DNA of 43,709 nt from MGBC114844 sp910585855 (GCA_965646165.1 CBFFYP010000032.1:1-43709), one strand, 5' to 3'; shown: positions 7,980 through 17,880, numbered from the stretch's first letter. Numbers and translations are program-made. Notes: generated by a model from the letters alone, not told the origin.

Positions 7980-10133
7980 ATGGCTGAAGAATTTAACACA
8001 GAAGATATGCTGGAAATATATCTGTTTGAGAATCAGCAGTTACTGGAGCAGCTTCAAGAAATTGTGTTGGATCAAAAAGATGCGGATTGTTTTGATGAAG
8101 ACAGCATAAATGAAATATTCAGAACCATGCATACGATTAAGGGTTCATCTGGTATTATGATGTTTGACAACATAACGGCTGTGTCACATAAACTAGAGGA
8201 CGTCTTTTATTATCTAAGAGAATCTCATCCAGAAAATGTTCCTCATGTGGAATTGGTAGAACATGTATTAGAAGTAGAGGATTTTATTTCGAATGAAATG
8301 GAAAAAATTCGAAACGGAGATTCGGCAGATGGAGATGCCACTGAGATTATAGCAAAATTAGATAAATTTTTGGAGGAAATGAAAAGCGGTTCAAGTGAAA
8401 AAAAGAAAGAACCGCCAAAAGAAAATGTGCATGTAGAGCCAAAGCAGTTTTATATTGCACCAGTGGCTACAAGTGCCAGTCATTTTTATAAGATTTATAT
8501 TATCTTTTTTCCAGAAACACAGATGGCAAATATTCATGCATATAAAACCGTGTATGCATTAAGGGAATTGGCGGAGGATTTATTATATTCACCGGAGGAT
8601 ATTATATCCGATGAAAGCAGTTCGGAAGTAATTTTGCGGGACGGGTTTCGGATGCTTTTGCAGGCACAGTGCAGTGAAGCAGATATCCGAAAAGTTGTCA
8701 GCGAAGGATATGATATTCAGAAAGTAGAAATTTTTGAGTGTAAAGCAGAGGAGTTTTTACAGGGATTTGATTTTGGCGGTCATGATGATATTCAAATTGA
8801 TTTAGATTCTAGTGTAGAAACGATTGAGGCACGTGTGCAGGCAAAGGCAGCAGAAGAGTCTGAAAAGAAACCGGAAAAGCCGCAGATTGCACCGGGTGAC
8901 TTTGTAATTAAGTCAAAAGAGCCGGGAAAACAGAAGAAATTGGCAAAGGATAAGTCAAAAGTAGAGAAGGCATCCTTTATTAGTGTAAATGTCAGTAAAA
9001 TGGATCAGTTAATGGATTTAATCGGTGAATTGGTAATTGCGGAGTCTGTGGTACTGCAAAATCCCGATTTAAAAGTTCCGGGTTTAAATCTTGCGAATTT
9101 TAATAAAGCTGCAGCACAGTTGGCAAAAATTTCAACGGATTTGCAGAATGTAATTATGTCCATGCGGATGGTGCCTTTGACCAATACCTTCCAAAAAATG
9201 AACCGTATTGTGTTTGATGTATCAAGAAAACTGGGAAAAGATATTGAATTTGAGATGGTTGGAGAACAGACGGAAGTAGATAAAAATATTATTGAGCATA
9301 TTTCCGATCCATTGATGCATCTGGTAAGAAATGCGGTCGACCATGGAATCGAAACCAATCAGGAACGTTTGGAAAGCGGAAAGACAGAAAAAGGAAAAGT
9401 TACATTAGCAGCAAGGACAGAAGCAGGAAAAGTATGGATTAGCGTACAGGATAACGGAAAAGGGTTGGATCGGGAGAAAATTCTTGAAAAAGCAAAGAAG
9501 CAGGGTATTTTGGATGAGAAAAAACCGATTGAATCCTATACCGATAAAGAGATTTATCAGTTTATTACATTGCCGGGCTTTTCTACCAATGAACAGGTGA
9601 CGGAGTATTCCGGCAGAGGGGTTGGAATGGATGTTGTAGTACAGAATATTCAGGCAATCGGCGGAATATTAGATATTGAAAGCAAGCCCGGATTTGGCAG
9701 TACAATGAGTTTAAAAATACCTCTGACCTTGGCAATTATTGACGGAATTGTTATGAAAGTGGGGGTATCCTCTTTTGTATTGGAAACAGGTATGATTAAA
9801 CAGTTTGTCCGAGTGAGTGAAGATATGATGATTCATGAGCCAAATGGAGAAGAATATATTATGATACGGGAGGAATGTTTTCCGGTGCTTCGTTTGGGTA
9901 AATGGTATGGTATTCAAAATTATGAGTATTCTGTAGAAGAAGGAATTATGCTGATTCTTGAAGTAGAGGAAAAGAAAATTTGTCTTTTTGTTGATAAGCT
10001 GATTGGAGAACAAGAGATTGTAGTAAAGCCGATTCCGTCCTATATCAAAAAGGTAAAGGGCTTGTCAGGCTGTACACAGTTAGGTGATGGAAGTATTGCT
10101 TTGATATTAGATCCTGCCGGATTGATAGAATAG
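7980..10133 (+). CDS. cheA: Chemotaxis histidine kinase CheA
   Basis: A 717-residue kinase with the full CheA order. The P1 Hpt domain carries phospho-acceptor His51 (MHTIKGSSG). A P2-like response-regulator-binding domain spans about 165-262. A charged, low-complexity linker runs from 275 to 330. P3 dimerisation helices start near 337 (MDQLMDLIGELV). The P4 ATPase has NAVDHGIE (451-458), DNGKG (491-495) and GRGVGMD (546-551), and a P5 CheW-like domain runs to the end. It would phosphorylate CheY, CheB and perhaps the REC-HD-GYP proteins when stimulated through CheW and the receptor at 10701. The ribosome binding site is AAAGGAGAAGG. Confidence 0.95.
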   Translation: MAEEFNTEDMLEIYLFENQQLLEQLQEIVLDQKDADCFDEDSINEIFRTMHTIKGSSGIMMFDNITAVSHKLEDVFYYLRESHPENVPHVELVEHVLEVEDFISNEMEKIRNGDSADGDATEIIAKLDKFLEEMKSGSSEKKKEPPKENVHVEPKQFYIAPVATSASHFYKIYIIFFPETQMANIHAYKTVYALRELAEDLLYSPEDIISDESSSEVILRDGFRMLLQAQCSEADIRKVVSEGYDIQKVEIFECKAEEFLQGFDFGGHDDIQIDLDSSVETIEARVQAKAAEESEKKPEKPQIAPGDFVIKSKEPGKQKKLAKDKSKVEKASFISVNVSKMDQLMDLIGELVIAESVVLQNPDLKVPGLNLANFNKAAAQLAKISTDLQNVIMSMRMVPLTNTFQKMNRIVFDVSRKLGKDIEFEMVGEQTEVDKNIIEHISDPLMHLVRNAVDHGIETNQERLESGKTEKGKVTLAARTEAGKVWISVQDNGKGLDREKILEKAKKQGILDEKKPIESYTDKEIYQFITLPGFSTNEQVTEYSGRGVGMDVVVQNIQAIGGILDIESKPGFGSTMSLKIPLTLAIIDGIVMKVGVSSFVLETGMIKQFVRVSEDMMIHEPNGEEYIMIREECFPVLRLGKWYGIQNYEYSVEEGIMLILEVEEKKICLFVDKLIGEQEIVVKPIPSYIKKVKGLSGCTQLGDGSIALILDPAGLIE

Positions 10134-10160
10134 GCGGATAGAAAGGAACGGTGTCTAAGT

Positions 10161-10688
10161 ATGGCGAGCGAAGTAAAAAAGACGGCAAAGGAAACAGATG
10201 AACATGATGTGCAGAAAGAGAAGTATATGACCTTTAAATCCGGGAATGAATATTTCGGTTTGAAAATTCAGTATGTGGATGAAATTATTCAGCTTCAGAC
10301 AATTACAGCAATTCCAGAAACGGAGGATTATATTAAAGGTCTGATTAATTTAAGAGGAAAAGTAATTCCTGTTATTGATGTACGGTTAAGATTTAAACAG
10401 AAACCATTTGAGTATAATGACAGAACCTGTATTATTGTGATTATCGTAAAGTCTACTGTGGTTGGTTTGATTGTAGAAAAGATTGCAGAAGTAGTAGAGA
10501 TTAAGGAAGAGAATATCCTGCCTCCTCCTACAATAGGACGTGTCGATAAAGCGCATAACAAGTATGTATATGGGATTGGGAAGGTGGGAGATTCCGTAAA
10601 GTTACTGTTAGATCCGGATAAATTGCTGAATGATGATGATTTATCGATAATTGAACAGGTAAGTGATATCAATTTGGAAGAGGAATGA
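10161..10688 (+). CDS. cheW: Chemotaxis coupling protein CheW
   Basis: A 175-residue CheW. The family core is visible: YFGLKIQYVDEII, then GLINLRGKVIPVIDVRLRF, the receptor- and kinase-binding region. An acidic, lysine-rich N-terminal extension of about 20 residues and an acidic tail (EEE) lie outside the fold. It links the receptor (next gene, 12 nt downstream) to CheA (preceding gene) in the signalling array at the inner membrane. Confidence 0.93.
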   Translation: MASEVKKTAKETDEHDVQKEKYMTFKSGNEYFGLKIQYVDEIIQLQTITAIPETEDYIKGLINLRGKVIPVIDVRLRFKQKPFEYNDRTCIIVIIVKSTVVGLIVEKIAEVVEIKEENILPPPTIGRVDKAHNKYVYGIGKVGDSVKLLLDPDKLLNDDDLSIIEQVSDINLEEE

Positions 10689-10700
10689 GAGGGATAAAAA

Positions 10701-12044
10701 ATGAAAAATATGAAAGTAAAAACAAAACTGATTCTGGGATTTATGATACCGATTCTGCTTACTTTTTTAAATGTAGTTCTTGGCAATATGATTACAAAGA
10801 GAGCAGTATATGCACAAAATTCTGAAACTTTTGTACGAAATGCAAATTTATTTACAATAGGAATTGTGATAATTTCAGTTGTTATTACCGTTGGAATTGC
10901 GTTATATCTGGTTGCATTGATTGAGCGATCTATTACACAGTTGTCAAATGCAGCAAAAGAGATTGCTATGGGACATGTCAATGTAGAATTAGTAAAATAC
11001 AATAATGATGAATTTGGCAGTTTGGTAGATGAATATACAAAAGTAGTGGAAAATATTAAAGCACAGGCAAAAGTTGCAGAGGAAGTGGCAAACGGAAATC
11101 TGATGGTTACAGTTGCACCAAATTCACCAGATGACTTGCTTGGAAATTCTCTAAAGAAGTTAGTAGAGGATAATTTAAATACATTGACTAATATTAGTGA
11201 TGCCGGTTCTCAGGTAACAATTAGTTCTTCTCAGGTAGCAAGTGCAAGTCAGGCACTGGCACAGGGTTCTACAGAACAGGCAAGTGCTATTCAGCAGATT
11301 ACTGCTTCAATTGATGAAATTGCAGAAAAAACAAAGCAAAATGCGGAGGAAGCAAATTCTGCTGCCGGTTTGGTAGTACAGGCGATTGATGAGGTAAAAC
11401 AGGGAAATGTACAGATGCAGGATATGATATCGGCAATGCGTGATATCAATCGAGCTTCTGAAAGTATTTCTAAGATTATTAAGGTAATTGATGATATTGC
11501 ATTCCAGACCAATATTCTTGCATTAAATGCAGCAGTAGAGGCAGCCAGAGCAGGTGAAGCAGGAAAAGGATTTGCTGTAGTAGCAGAAGAGGTAAGAAGT
11601 CTTGCAGCAAAGAGTGCAGCAGCAGCGGCTGAAACAGCGGAACTGATTGAGGATTCGATCAGCAAAGTAGGAACGGGTACAAAGATTGCTGATAATACAG
11701 CGAAAGCATTAGAGGCTATTACTAAAGTAGTACAGAGAAGTGAGGTAATTATCAATGGTATTGCAGAGTCCTCAAATTATCAGGCAACTGCAGTAGCACA
11801 GATTGAACAGGCAATTTCTCAGGTTTCTCAAGTAGTACAGACCAATTCTGCTACCAGTGAAGAGTGTGCAGCAGCAAGTGAAGAATTGTCGAATCAGGCC
11901 TCTCGGATGAGAGAGATGCTTTCCATCTATCAGTTGGGCGCAGGCAGTTCTATGTCTTCTTTTAAGAGTACACCGTATTCGTCATCTTTGTCGAATATAA
12001 ATGAACAGATGATTTCTCTTGGAGATGGGTTTGGAAAATATTAA
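10701..12044 (+). CDS. Methyl-accepting chemotaxis protein with minimal extracellular loop
   Basis: A 447-residue receptor. Two membrane helices (about 9-30 and 48-72) are separated by only about 17 residues, so there is almost no ligand-binding domain outside the cell. A HAMP domain follows (about 73-125), with a second HAMP-like stretch (130-165). The signalling domain has the highly conserved tip (EAARAGEAGKGFAVVAEEVR) that contacts CheA and CheW. It ends in a flexible serine-rich tail with no CheR-tethering pentapeptide. It probably senses a membrane or cytoplasmic condition, or a partner protein. A strong terminator follows, closing the cheR-mcp unit. Confidence 0.92.
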   Translation: MKNMKVKTKLILGFMIPILLTFLNVVLGNMITKRAVYAQNSETFVRNANLFTIGIVIISVVITVGIALYLVALIERSITQLSNAAKEIAMGHVNVELVKYNNDEFGSLVDEYTKVVENIKAQAKVAEEVANGNLMVTVAPNSPDDLLGNSLKKLVEDNLNTLTNISDAGSQVTISSSQVASASQALAQGSTEQASAIQQITASIDEIAEKTKQNAEEANSAAGLVVQAIDEVKQGNVQMQDMISAMRDINRASESISKIIKVIDDIAFQTNILALNAAVEAARAGEAGKGFAVVAEEVRSLAAKSAAAAAETAELIEDSISKVGTGTKIADNTAKALEAITKVVQRSEVIINGIAESSNYQATAVAQIEQAISQVSQVVQTNSATSEECAAASEELSNQASRMREMLSIYQLGAGSSMSSFKSTPYSSSLSNINEQMISLGDGFGKY

Positions 12045-12058
12045 GAAATAGAACAAGT

Positions 12059-12099
12059 AATTAAGACATGGAGATGTAAATTTCTGTGTCTTAATTTTT
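12059..12099 (+). terminator. Intrinsic terminator after the chemoreceptor gene
   Basis: Stem AATTAAGACA (12059-12068) pairs perfectly with TGTCTTAATT (12087-12096), and T residues run to 12099. It lies 15 nt after the receptor stop codon. The A-T-rich stem may allow some read-through into the Hpt gene. Confidence 0.75.
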
Positions 12100-12157
12100 A
12101 AAACAGTCAAAACGGTTAAAAAGTCAAAACAGAAAAGGAATGGAGGAACTATATATA

Positions 12158-12511
12158 ATGGAAGTATTAGAGGAATTAAAAGAATTGGGAGTAGATATTG
12201 AGGATGGATTAAAACGATTAAATAAAAATGAAAAATTGTATAAAAGATTATTAGGAACTTTTGTAAAAACAATGAAAGCTAATACAATTTCGCCGGATTT
12301 TGATGCAAATAATTGTACAGAGGCGATTGAAATTGCACATGCAATTAAAGGAACAGCAGGAAATTTATCAATTACACCAGTTTATGAAGCTTATTCAGAA
12401 ATTGTAAGTCTGCTTCGTGCCGGACAGACGGAAGAAGCAAGAACTATTTTAAAAAAGATTATCCCAATTCAGGATGAAATTATTCAGTGTATTGAAAAAT
12501 ATAGTGTATAG
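12158..12511 (+). CDS. Stand-alone Hpt phosphotransfer protein
   Basis: A 117-residue helical protein with the Hpt motif AHAIKGTAGNLS, the phospho-acceptor being His61. It is a carrier that passes phosphate between receiver domains. The next gene encodes a hybrid kinase with two receiver domains and no Hpt of its own, so this protein is the obvious missing relay component. ATG 12158 follows GGAGG (12142-12146); an in-frame ATG at 12140 overlaps that site and is unlikely. It has no separate clear promoter, and the terminator at 12059 lies between it and the receptor gene. Confidence 0.85.
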   Translation: MEVLEELKELGVDIEDGLKRLNKNEKLYKRLLGTFVKTMKANTISPDFDANNCTEAIEIAHAIKGTAGNLSITPVYEAYSEIVSLLRAGQTEEARTILKKIIPIQDEIIQCIEKYSV

Positions 12512-12549
12512 AGTGTACATAAAAACTCTTGAAATAATGGAGAGAGAAC

Positions 12550-15093
12550 ATGGATAAAAAGGTGATCAATTTTTTTGCACGCAGTGTTATCAGTGTGATT
12601 ATTATATGTATAGCGGTATTTGTTTGGCTGACCATTTTTATGAGCAGTAAAACGGAGGAATCGATTCGGGAAGTCAGCAATACTTATATGGCTGAGGTCA
12701 ACCAGCAGATTCAACAGAAATTTCGTTCAGTGATTAGTTTACGCTTAGAACAGTTAGAAGGGATTATTAAACGTACACCGCCGGAAGGAACAGTATATGG
12801 ACAGGAACTGCTGGAGGAATTGCAGTTAAGTGCAGAAATTCGAAATTTTATTTATCTAAGTTTTTTGGCGGAAGACGGAACTACAGAGGTTATTTATGGA
12901 AGTGATATAAAAGTTTCTGATATTGATGAAGCATTGGATTCTTTAAAACAAGATGGAAATATGGTGACACAGGGACAGGAGAAGGAAGGAGAGAAAATTC
13001 TTGTTCTGGGAAAAGAAGCCGTTTATCCGATGGCAGACGGAAAAACAAGTGTTGCACTGCTGGTAGGAGTGGAGATGGAGTATCTCAACCAAATTCTTTT
13101 TTTAGATGAAAATGATTCGGTGGTATACTCTCATATTATTGATAAACATGGAAATTTTGTGATTCGTAATGCGGATGCTTATCGTGGAAATTATTTTGAG
13201 CGAGTGGTAGAACGGTATGAAGAGTTAAACGGCAAAGATGCCGAGCAGTATGCACAGGAACTGTCTTCTGCAATGGAGAAGCGAGAGGTATATACAACGG
13301 TTATTTTAATGGATGGAGAACAGAGAAGAGTATATTGTGCACCGATTGCGGAAAATTTTTCTTGGTATTTAATTTCAGCTATGCCAAATAATACACTGCG
13401 GGACTCAATCAGCCGATTGGATCGATTGCGTACATTTATTATGATTGGTTCAGCAGCTATAATTTTATTTACTATGTCAATTATTTTTATTCTTTATTAT
13501 AGAATATCACAGAGGCAGATGGCAGATTTAAATCAGGCAAGAGAAGAAGCCGTCCATGCCAATATGGCAAAGAGCCAATTTCTTTCCAGTATGAGCCATG
13601 ATATTCGTACACCAATGAATGCAATTATTGGTATGACAGAGATTGCACAGAGAAATCTGTCGGATACGGCAAGAGTAGAAGACTGCTTAAAAAAGGTTCA
13701 TTTATCAAGTAAACATCTTCTGGGTCTAATCAATGACGTATTGGATATGTCTAAAATTGAAAGCGGAAAGATGGTACTAAATATTGTTCCAATGTCTTTA
13801 CGCAGTGCAATGGATGATATTGTAAATATTATGCAGCTGCAGGTGAAAGAAAGAAATCAGTATTTTGATATTTTTATACAACAAATTGTTTCAGAGGATG
13901 TCTATTGTGACGGAGTACGTTTAAATCAAGTGCTGTTGAATCTTTTGTCTAATGCAGTAAAGTTTACACCGCAGGGAGGCAGAATTGATATTCATATGAA
14001 ACAGGAGGAATCTCCGCTTGGAGAGGAATATGTACGTACTTACATTACTGTAGTAGATACTGGAATTGGGATGTCAGAGGAATTTCGGAGAAAAATTTTT
14101 GATACATTTTCCCGAGAAGAAACCGAACAGGTAAGTCAGATTGTAGGAACTGGGCTTGGAATGGCAATTACAAAGAGCATTATTACACTGATGGGCGGAA
14201 TGATTGAAGTAGAAAGTGAGAAAGGAAAAGGAACTTCTTTTTATGTAACTTTGGATTTAAAGAAAGCAGAAATAAATGAGGATGCAATGAAGCTGCCAAG
14301 CTGGAATATTTTGGTTGTAGATGATAATGAATTGCTGTGTCAGGGTGCAGTTGCAAATTTGGAAGAACTAGGAATACATGCAGAATATACACTAGATGGA
14401 AGACAAGCGATAGAGATGATAGAAGAACGGTATAAACGAAATGAGGATTACCATTTTGTTTTAATTGATTGGAAAATGCCTCAGATGGACGGAATGGCAA
14501 CCTTAAGAGAAATTCGAAATCGTGTCGGAATAGATATTCCTGCATTTTTGATCTCTGCCTATGATTGGAGTGATATTGAAGATGAGGCACAGGAAACATC
14601 AATAGAAGGATTTATTTCAAAGCCATTGTTTAAATCAACTTTATATGAGCGTTTAAAGCAGTATGTGGAGGGTTATATAAAGGAAGAGGAAGAAAAGACA
14701 ACACAGGTAGATTTTAATGGAAAACATATTCTTCTTGCAGAAGATATGGATATTAATTGGGAAGTTGCTTATGAAATTCTTTCTGTTGTAGGACTGGAAT
14801 TGGAAAGAGCTGAAAACGGGAAAATTTGTGTAGAGATGTTTGAGGCTTCAGAAGTCGGCTTCTATGATGCAATTCTAATGGATATTCGGATGCCGATTAT
14901 GAACGGGTATGAAGCAACACAGGCGATCCGGGCATTAAACCGGGCAGATAAGGACTTGCCGATTATTGCAATGACAGCAGATGCTTTTTCTGATGATGCA
15001 CAGAGATGTTTGGAGTGCGGAATGAATTCTCATATTCCAAAACCTTTGGATATACAGGAGTGTATACGAGTACTTCAGGAATATCTAGTATAA
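12550..15093 (+). CDS. Membrane hybrid histidine kinase with two receiver domains
   Basis: An 847-residue sensor. Membrane helices at about 12-31 and 296-317 bracket an extracellular domain of about 265 residues that looks Cache-like. HisKA follows with His350 (MSHDIRTPMN), then the ATPase with NLLSNAVKF (464-472), DTGIGM (503-508) and GTGLGM (533-538). Receiver 1 has Asp640 (LIDWKMP) and Lys691. Receiver 2 has Asp778 (LMDIRMP) and a KP motif near the end. No Hpt domain is fused. The separate Hpt gene 38 nt upstream probably completes a His-Asp-His-Asp relay ending on CheY or a REC-HD-GYP protein. The ribosome binding site is GGAGAGAG before ATG 12550. Confidence 0.92.
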   Translation: MDKKVINFFARSVISVIIICIAVFVWLTIFMSSKTEESIREVSNTYMAEVNQQIQQKFRSVISLRLEQLEGIIKRTPPEGTVYGQELLEELQLSAEIRNFIYLSFLAEDGTTEVIYGSDIKVSDIDEALDSLKQDGNMVTQGQEKEGEKILVLGKEAVYPMADGKTSVALLVGVEMEYLNQILFLDENDSVVYSHIIDKHGNFVIRNADAYRGNYFERVVERYEELNGKDAEQYAQELSSAMEKREVYTTVILMDGEQRRVYCAPIAENFSWYLISAMPNNTLRDSISRLDRLRTFIMIGSAAIILFTMSIIFILYYRISQRQMADLNQAREEAVHANMAKSQFLSSMSHDIRTPMNAIIGMTEIAQRNLSDTARVEDCLKKVHLSSKHLLGLINDVLDMSKIESGKMVLNIVPMSLRSAMDDIVNIMQLQVKERNQYFDIFIQQIVSEDVYCDGVRLNQVLLNLLSNAVKFTPQGGRIDIHMKQEESPLGEEYVRTYITVVDTGIGMSEEFRRKIFDTFSREETEQVSQIVGTGLGMAITKSIITLMGGMIEVESEKGKGTSFYVTLDLKKAEINEDAMKLPSWNILVVDDNELLCQGAVANLEELGIHAEYTLDGRQAIEMIEERYKRNEDYHFVLIDWKMPQMDGMATLREIRNRVGIDIPAFLISAYDWSDIEDEAQETSIEGFISKPLFKSTLYERLKQYVEGYIKEEEEKTTQVDFNGKHILLAEDMDINWEVAYEILSVVGLELERAENGKICVEMFEASEVGFYDAILMDIRMPIMNGYEATQAIRALNRADKDLPIIAMTADAFSDDAQRCLECGMNSHIPKPLDIQECIRVLQEYLV

Positions 15094-15102
15094 TAAAAGG
15101 GA

Positions 15103-15140
15103 GGACGTCAAAATCGGAAGGATGGTCTGCACCGAGTAGC
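15103..15140 (+). repeat. Solo left arm of a B-like repeat (remnant)
   Basis: GGACG (15103-15107) is followed by TCAAAATCGGAAGGATGGTC, which resembles the left end of the remnant at 17881. No complementary right arm was found in the following 200 bases, so this is a decayed element just after the hybrid-kinase stop codon. The rest of the gap to 15257 shows nothing clear. Confidence 0.45.
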
Positions 15141-15257
15141 GTTCCCCTCTGTATCATGAAAAGATATTTTTGATGAAAATTATGGTGTGAAAGGATGAGA
15201 AGTATATTTGAATAGAAGAAAAATTGCAAAAATCTTATAGGAACTCATGGTTTTTAC

Positions 15258-15286
15258 TTGTATAACTAGTTTAAATTGGTTATAAT
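15258..15286 (+). promoter_or_regulatory. Sigma-A promoter of glgP
   Basis: TTGTAT (15258-15263), 17 nt spacer, perfect TATAAT (15281-15286). The start codon is about 100 nt downstream, leaving a leader of about 90 nt in which no clear riboswitch fold was recognised. Confidence 0.6.
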
Positions 15287-15385
15287 TAGGAGTAAAGGTA
15301 AATCAGATATAAAATTTTGGGTGCGATTATTTGATTTATCTGAGCTTAAGAAAAATTCATAAGAACTAAGAGGAGGATATTGACA

Positions 15386-17854
15386 TTGAGTAATCGTAGA
15401 TTTGATAAGGAATTTTTTAAAAGAAGTGTTGTCTACAATGTAAAAACTTTGTATAGAAAGCCTATGCAGGAGGCAACACCAGAGCAGATTTTTCAGGCAG
15501 TGTCCTATGCGGTAAAGGATGCGATTATTGATGCATGGCTGGCTACGCAAAAGGAATATGAAAGATCCGATCCAAAGACGGTTTATTATCTTTCTATGGA
15601 GTTTTTAATGGGAAGAGCTTTGGGAAACAGTTTGATTAATTTAACTTTTTATGATGGCGTAAAGGAAGCAATGGAAGAACTTGGCGTGGATTTAAATGTA
15701 ATTGAAGATCAGGAGCCGGATGCTGCATTGGGAAACGGCGGTTTGGGAAGATTGGCTGCCTGCTTTTTAGATTCTCTTGCATCTTTGGGATATTCGGCAT
15801 ATGGATGCGGAATTCGTTACCGCTATGGAATGTTTATGCAGAAGATTGAAGATGGCTATCAGATTGAAGCACCAGATGATTGGTTAAAAAATCGGAATCC
15901 TTTTGAAATTCGCCGTGATGAATATGCTACAGAAGTAAAATTTGGTGGATATGTACGGATGGATCGGGATTCGAACGGCAGAGATATGTTTATTCAGGAA
16001 GGATATCAAGTAGTACGTGCTGTACCATATGATATGCCAGTAGTTGGATATGGTAATAATGTAATTAATACATTAAGAATTTGGGATGCAGAGCCGGTGC
16101 ATCGTTTTAATTTGGCATCTTTTGATCGTGGAGATTATCAAAAGGCAGTAGAACAGGAAAACTTGGCACGAAATATTGTAGAAGTGTTATATCCAAATGA
16201 CAATCACTATGCAGGAAAAGAACTTCGCTTAAAACAGCAGTATTTCTTTGTATCAGCAAGTATTCAGACTGCTGTGAAAAAATATAAGGATAAACATGCA
16301 GATGTAAGAAAGTTATATGAAAAAGTGACATTCCAGTTAAATGATACACATCCAAGTGTAACAGTTGCAGAGTTAATGCGTATTTTAATGGATGAAGAGG
16401 GATTAGAGTGGAATGAGGCATGGGAAGTTACTACAAAAACTTGTGCTTATACCAATCATACCATTATGTCAGAAGCATTGGAAAAATGGCCGATTGATTT
16501 ATTTGCAAGACTGCTTCCAAGAATTTATCAGATTGTAGAAGAGATTAATCGCAGATTTGAGAGAGAGGTTCAAGAGCGCTATCCAAATCAACCGGAAAAA
16601 GTAGAAGCAATGGCAATTCTTTATAATGGACAGGTTAGAATGGCAAATCTTGCGATTGTGGGAGGTTTTTCTGTAAATGGTGTGGCACAGCTTCATACAG
16701 AGATTTTGAAAAAGGAAACTTTGCGTGATTTTTATCAGATGATGCCAGAAAAATTTAATAATAAAACAAATGGTATTACTCAGAGAAGATTCTTGCTGCA
16801 TGGAAATCCGCTTCTTGCAAAGTGGGTAACAGAACATATCGGGGATGGCTGGATTACAGATTTAACACAGATGGATAAGCTGACACCGCTTGCAGAAGAT
16901 AAAAAGGCGCAGAAAGAATTTATGGAGATTAAATATCAAAATAAAGTGCGTCTGGCAAAATATATTAAAGAACATAATGGTATCGAAGTTGATCCGAATT
17001 CAATTTTTGATGTACAGGTAAAGCGTCTGCATGAATATAAAAGACAGCTTTTAAATATTTTACATGTAATGTATCTGTATAATCAGATTAAGGAAAATCC
17101 AGAGATGAAGTTTTATCCAAGAACCTTTATCTTTGGAGCAAAGGCAGCAGCTGGATATCGCAGAGCAAAGCTGACAATTAAGCTGATTAATAGTGTAGCG
17201 GATGTAATCAATAATGATACTTCGATTGAAGGAAAGTTAAAAGTTGTATTTATTGAAAATTATCGGGTATCCAATGCAGAGATTATTTTTGCGGCTGCCG
17301 ATGTCAGTGAGCAGATTTCTACAGCAAGCAAAGAGGCTTCCGGTACAGGTAATATGAAATTTATGTTAAATGGTGCGCCTACTCTTGGTACAATGGATGG
17401 TGCAAATATCGAAATTGTGGAAGAAGTTGGAAAGGAAAATGCATTTATTTTTGGATTGAGTTCAGATGAAGTAATTGCCTATGAAAATAATGGAAAGTAT
17501 GATCCAATGGAGATTTATAATGAAGATGCAGATATTCGAAAAGTATTGATGCAGCTTGTAAATGGATTCTATTCTCCTGAAAATCCAGAATTGTTCCGTG
17601 AGATCTATGATTCACTTTTAAATACAAAACAAAGTGATAAAGCGGATACCTATTTTATATTAAAGGATTTCCGTTCCTATGCAGCAGCACAGGTACAGGT
17701 AGAGCAGGCTTATCTGGATAAAGAAAGATGGGCAAAGATGGCAATTTTAAATACTGCAAAATGCGGAAAATTCTCTTCAGATCGTACAATACGAGAGTAT
17801 GTCAATGAAATTTGGAAGTTAGATCCAGTTACAGTGGAACTGATTGAAGAATAA
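15386..17854 (+). CDS. glgP: Glycogen/maltodextrin phosphorylase
   Basis: Releases glucose 1-phosphate from glycogen or maltodextrin ends using phosphate and pyridoxal phosphate. The 822-residue length fits the family (GT35). Visible hallmarks are YYLSMEFLMGRAL near the N-terminus, ALGNGGLGRLAACFLDS, the substrate-loop region NDTHPSVTVAELMR, and the PLP-lysine motif EASGTGNMKF with NGAPTLGTMDGANIEI after it. I chose the TTG at 15386 because AGGAGGA (15371-15377) lies 8 nt upstream; a TTG at 15380 would be too close. It is monocistronic in this window, with its own promoter and repeat elements after it. A link to the chemosensory cluster upstream is only by position. Confidence 0.96.
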   Translation: MSNRRFDKEFFKRSVVYNVKTLYRKPMQEATPEQIFQAVSYAVKDAIIDAWLATQKEYERSDPKTVYYLSMEFLMGRALGNSLINLTFYDGVKEAMEELGVDLNVIEDQEPDAALGNGGLGRLAACFLDSLASLGYSAYGCGIRYRYGMFMQKIEDGYQIEAPDDWLKNRNPFEIRRDEYATEVKFGGYVRMDRDSNGRDMFIQEGYQVVRAVPYDMPVVGYGNNVINTLRIWDAEPVHRFNLASFDRGDYQKAVEQENLARNIVEVLYPNDNHYAGKELRLKQQYFFVSASIQTAVKKYKDKHADVRKLYEKVTFQLNDTHPSVTVAELMRILMDEEGLEWNEAWEVTTKTCAYTNHTIMSEALEKWPIDLFARLLPRIYQIVEEINRRFEREVQERYPNQPEKVEAMAILYNGQVRMANLAIVGGFSVNGVAQLHTEILKKETLRDFYQMMPEKFNNKTNGITQRRFLLHGNPLLAKWVTEHIGDGWITDLTQMDKLTPLAEDKKAQKEFMEIKYQNKVRLAKYIKEHNGIEVDPNSIFDVQVKRLHEYKRQLLNILHVMYLYNQIKENPEMKFYPRTFIFGAKAAAGYRRAKLTIKLINSVADVINNDTSIEGKLKVVFIENYRVSNAEIIFAAADVSEQISTASKEASGTGNMKFMLNGAPTLGTMDGANIEIVEEVGKENAFIFGLSSDEVIAYENNGKYDPMEIYNEDADIRKVLMQLVNGFYSPENPELFREIYDSLLNTKQSDKADTYFILKDFRSYAAAQVQVEQAYLDKERWAKMAILNTAKCGKFSSDRTIREYVNEIWKLDPVTVELIEE

Positions 17855-17880
17855 TTTGATTTTTTCTATTTTCTGAAAAG

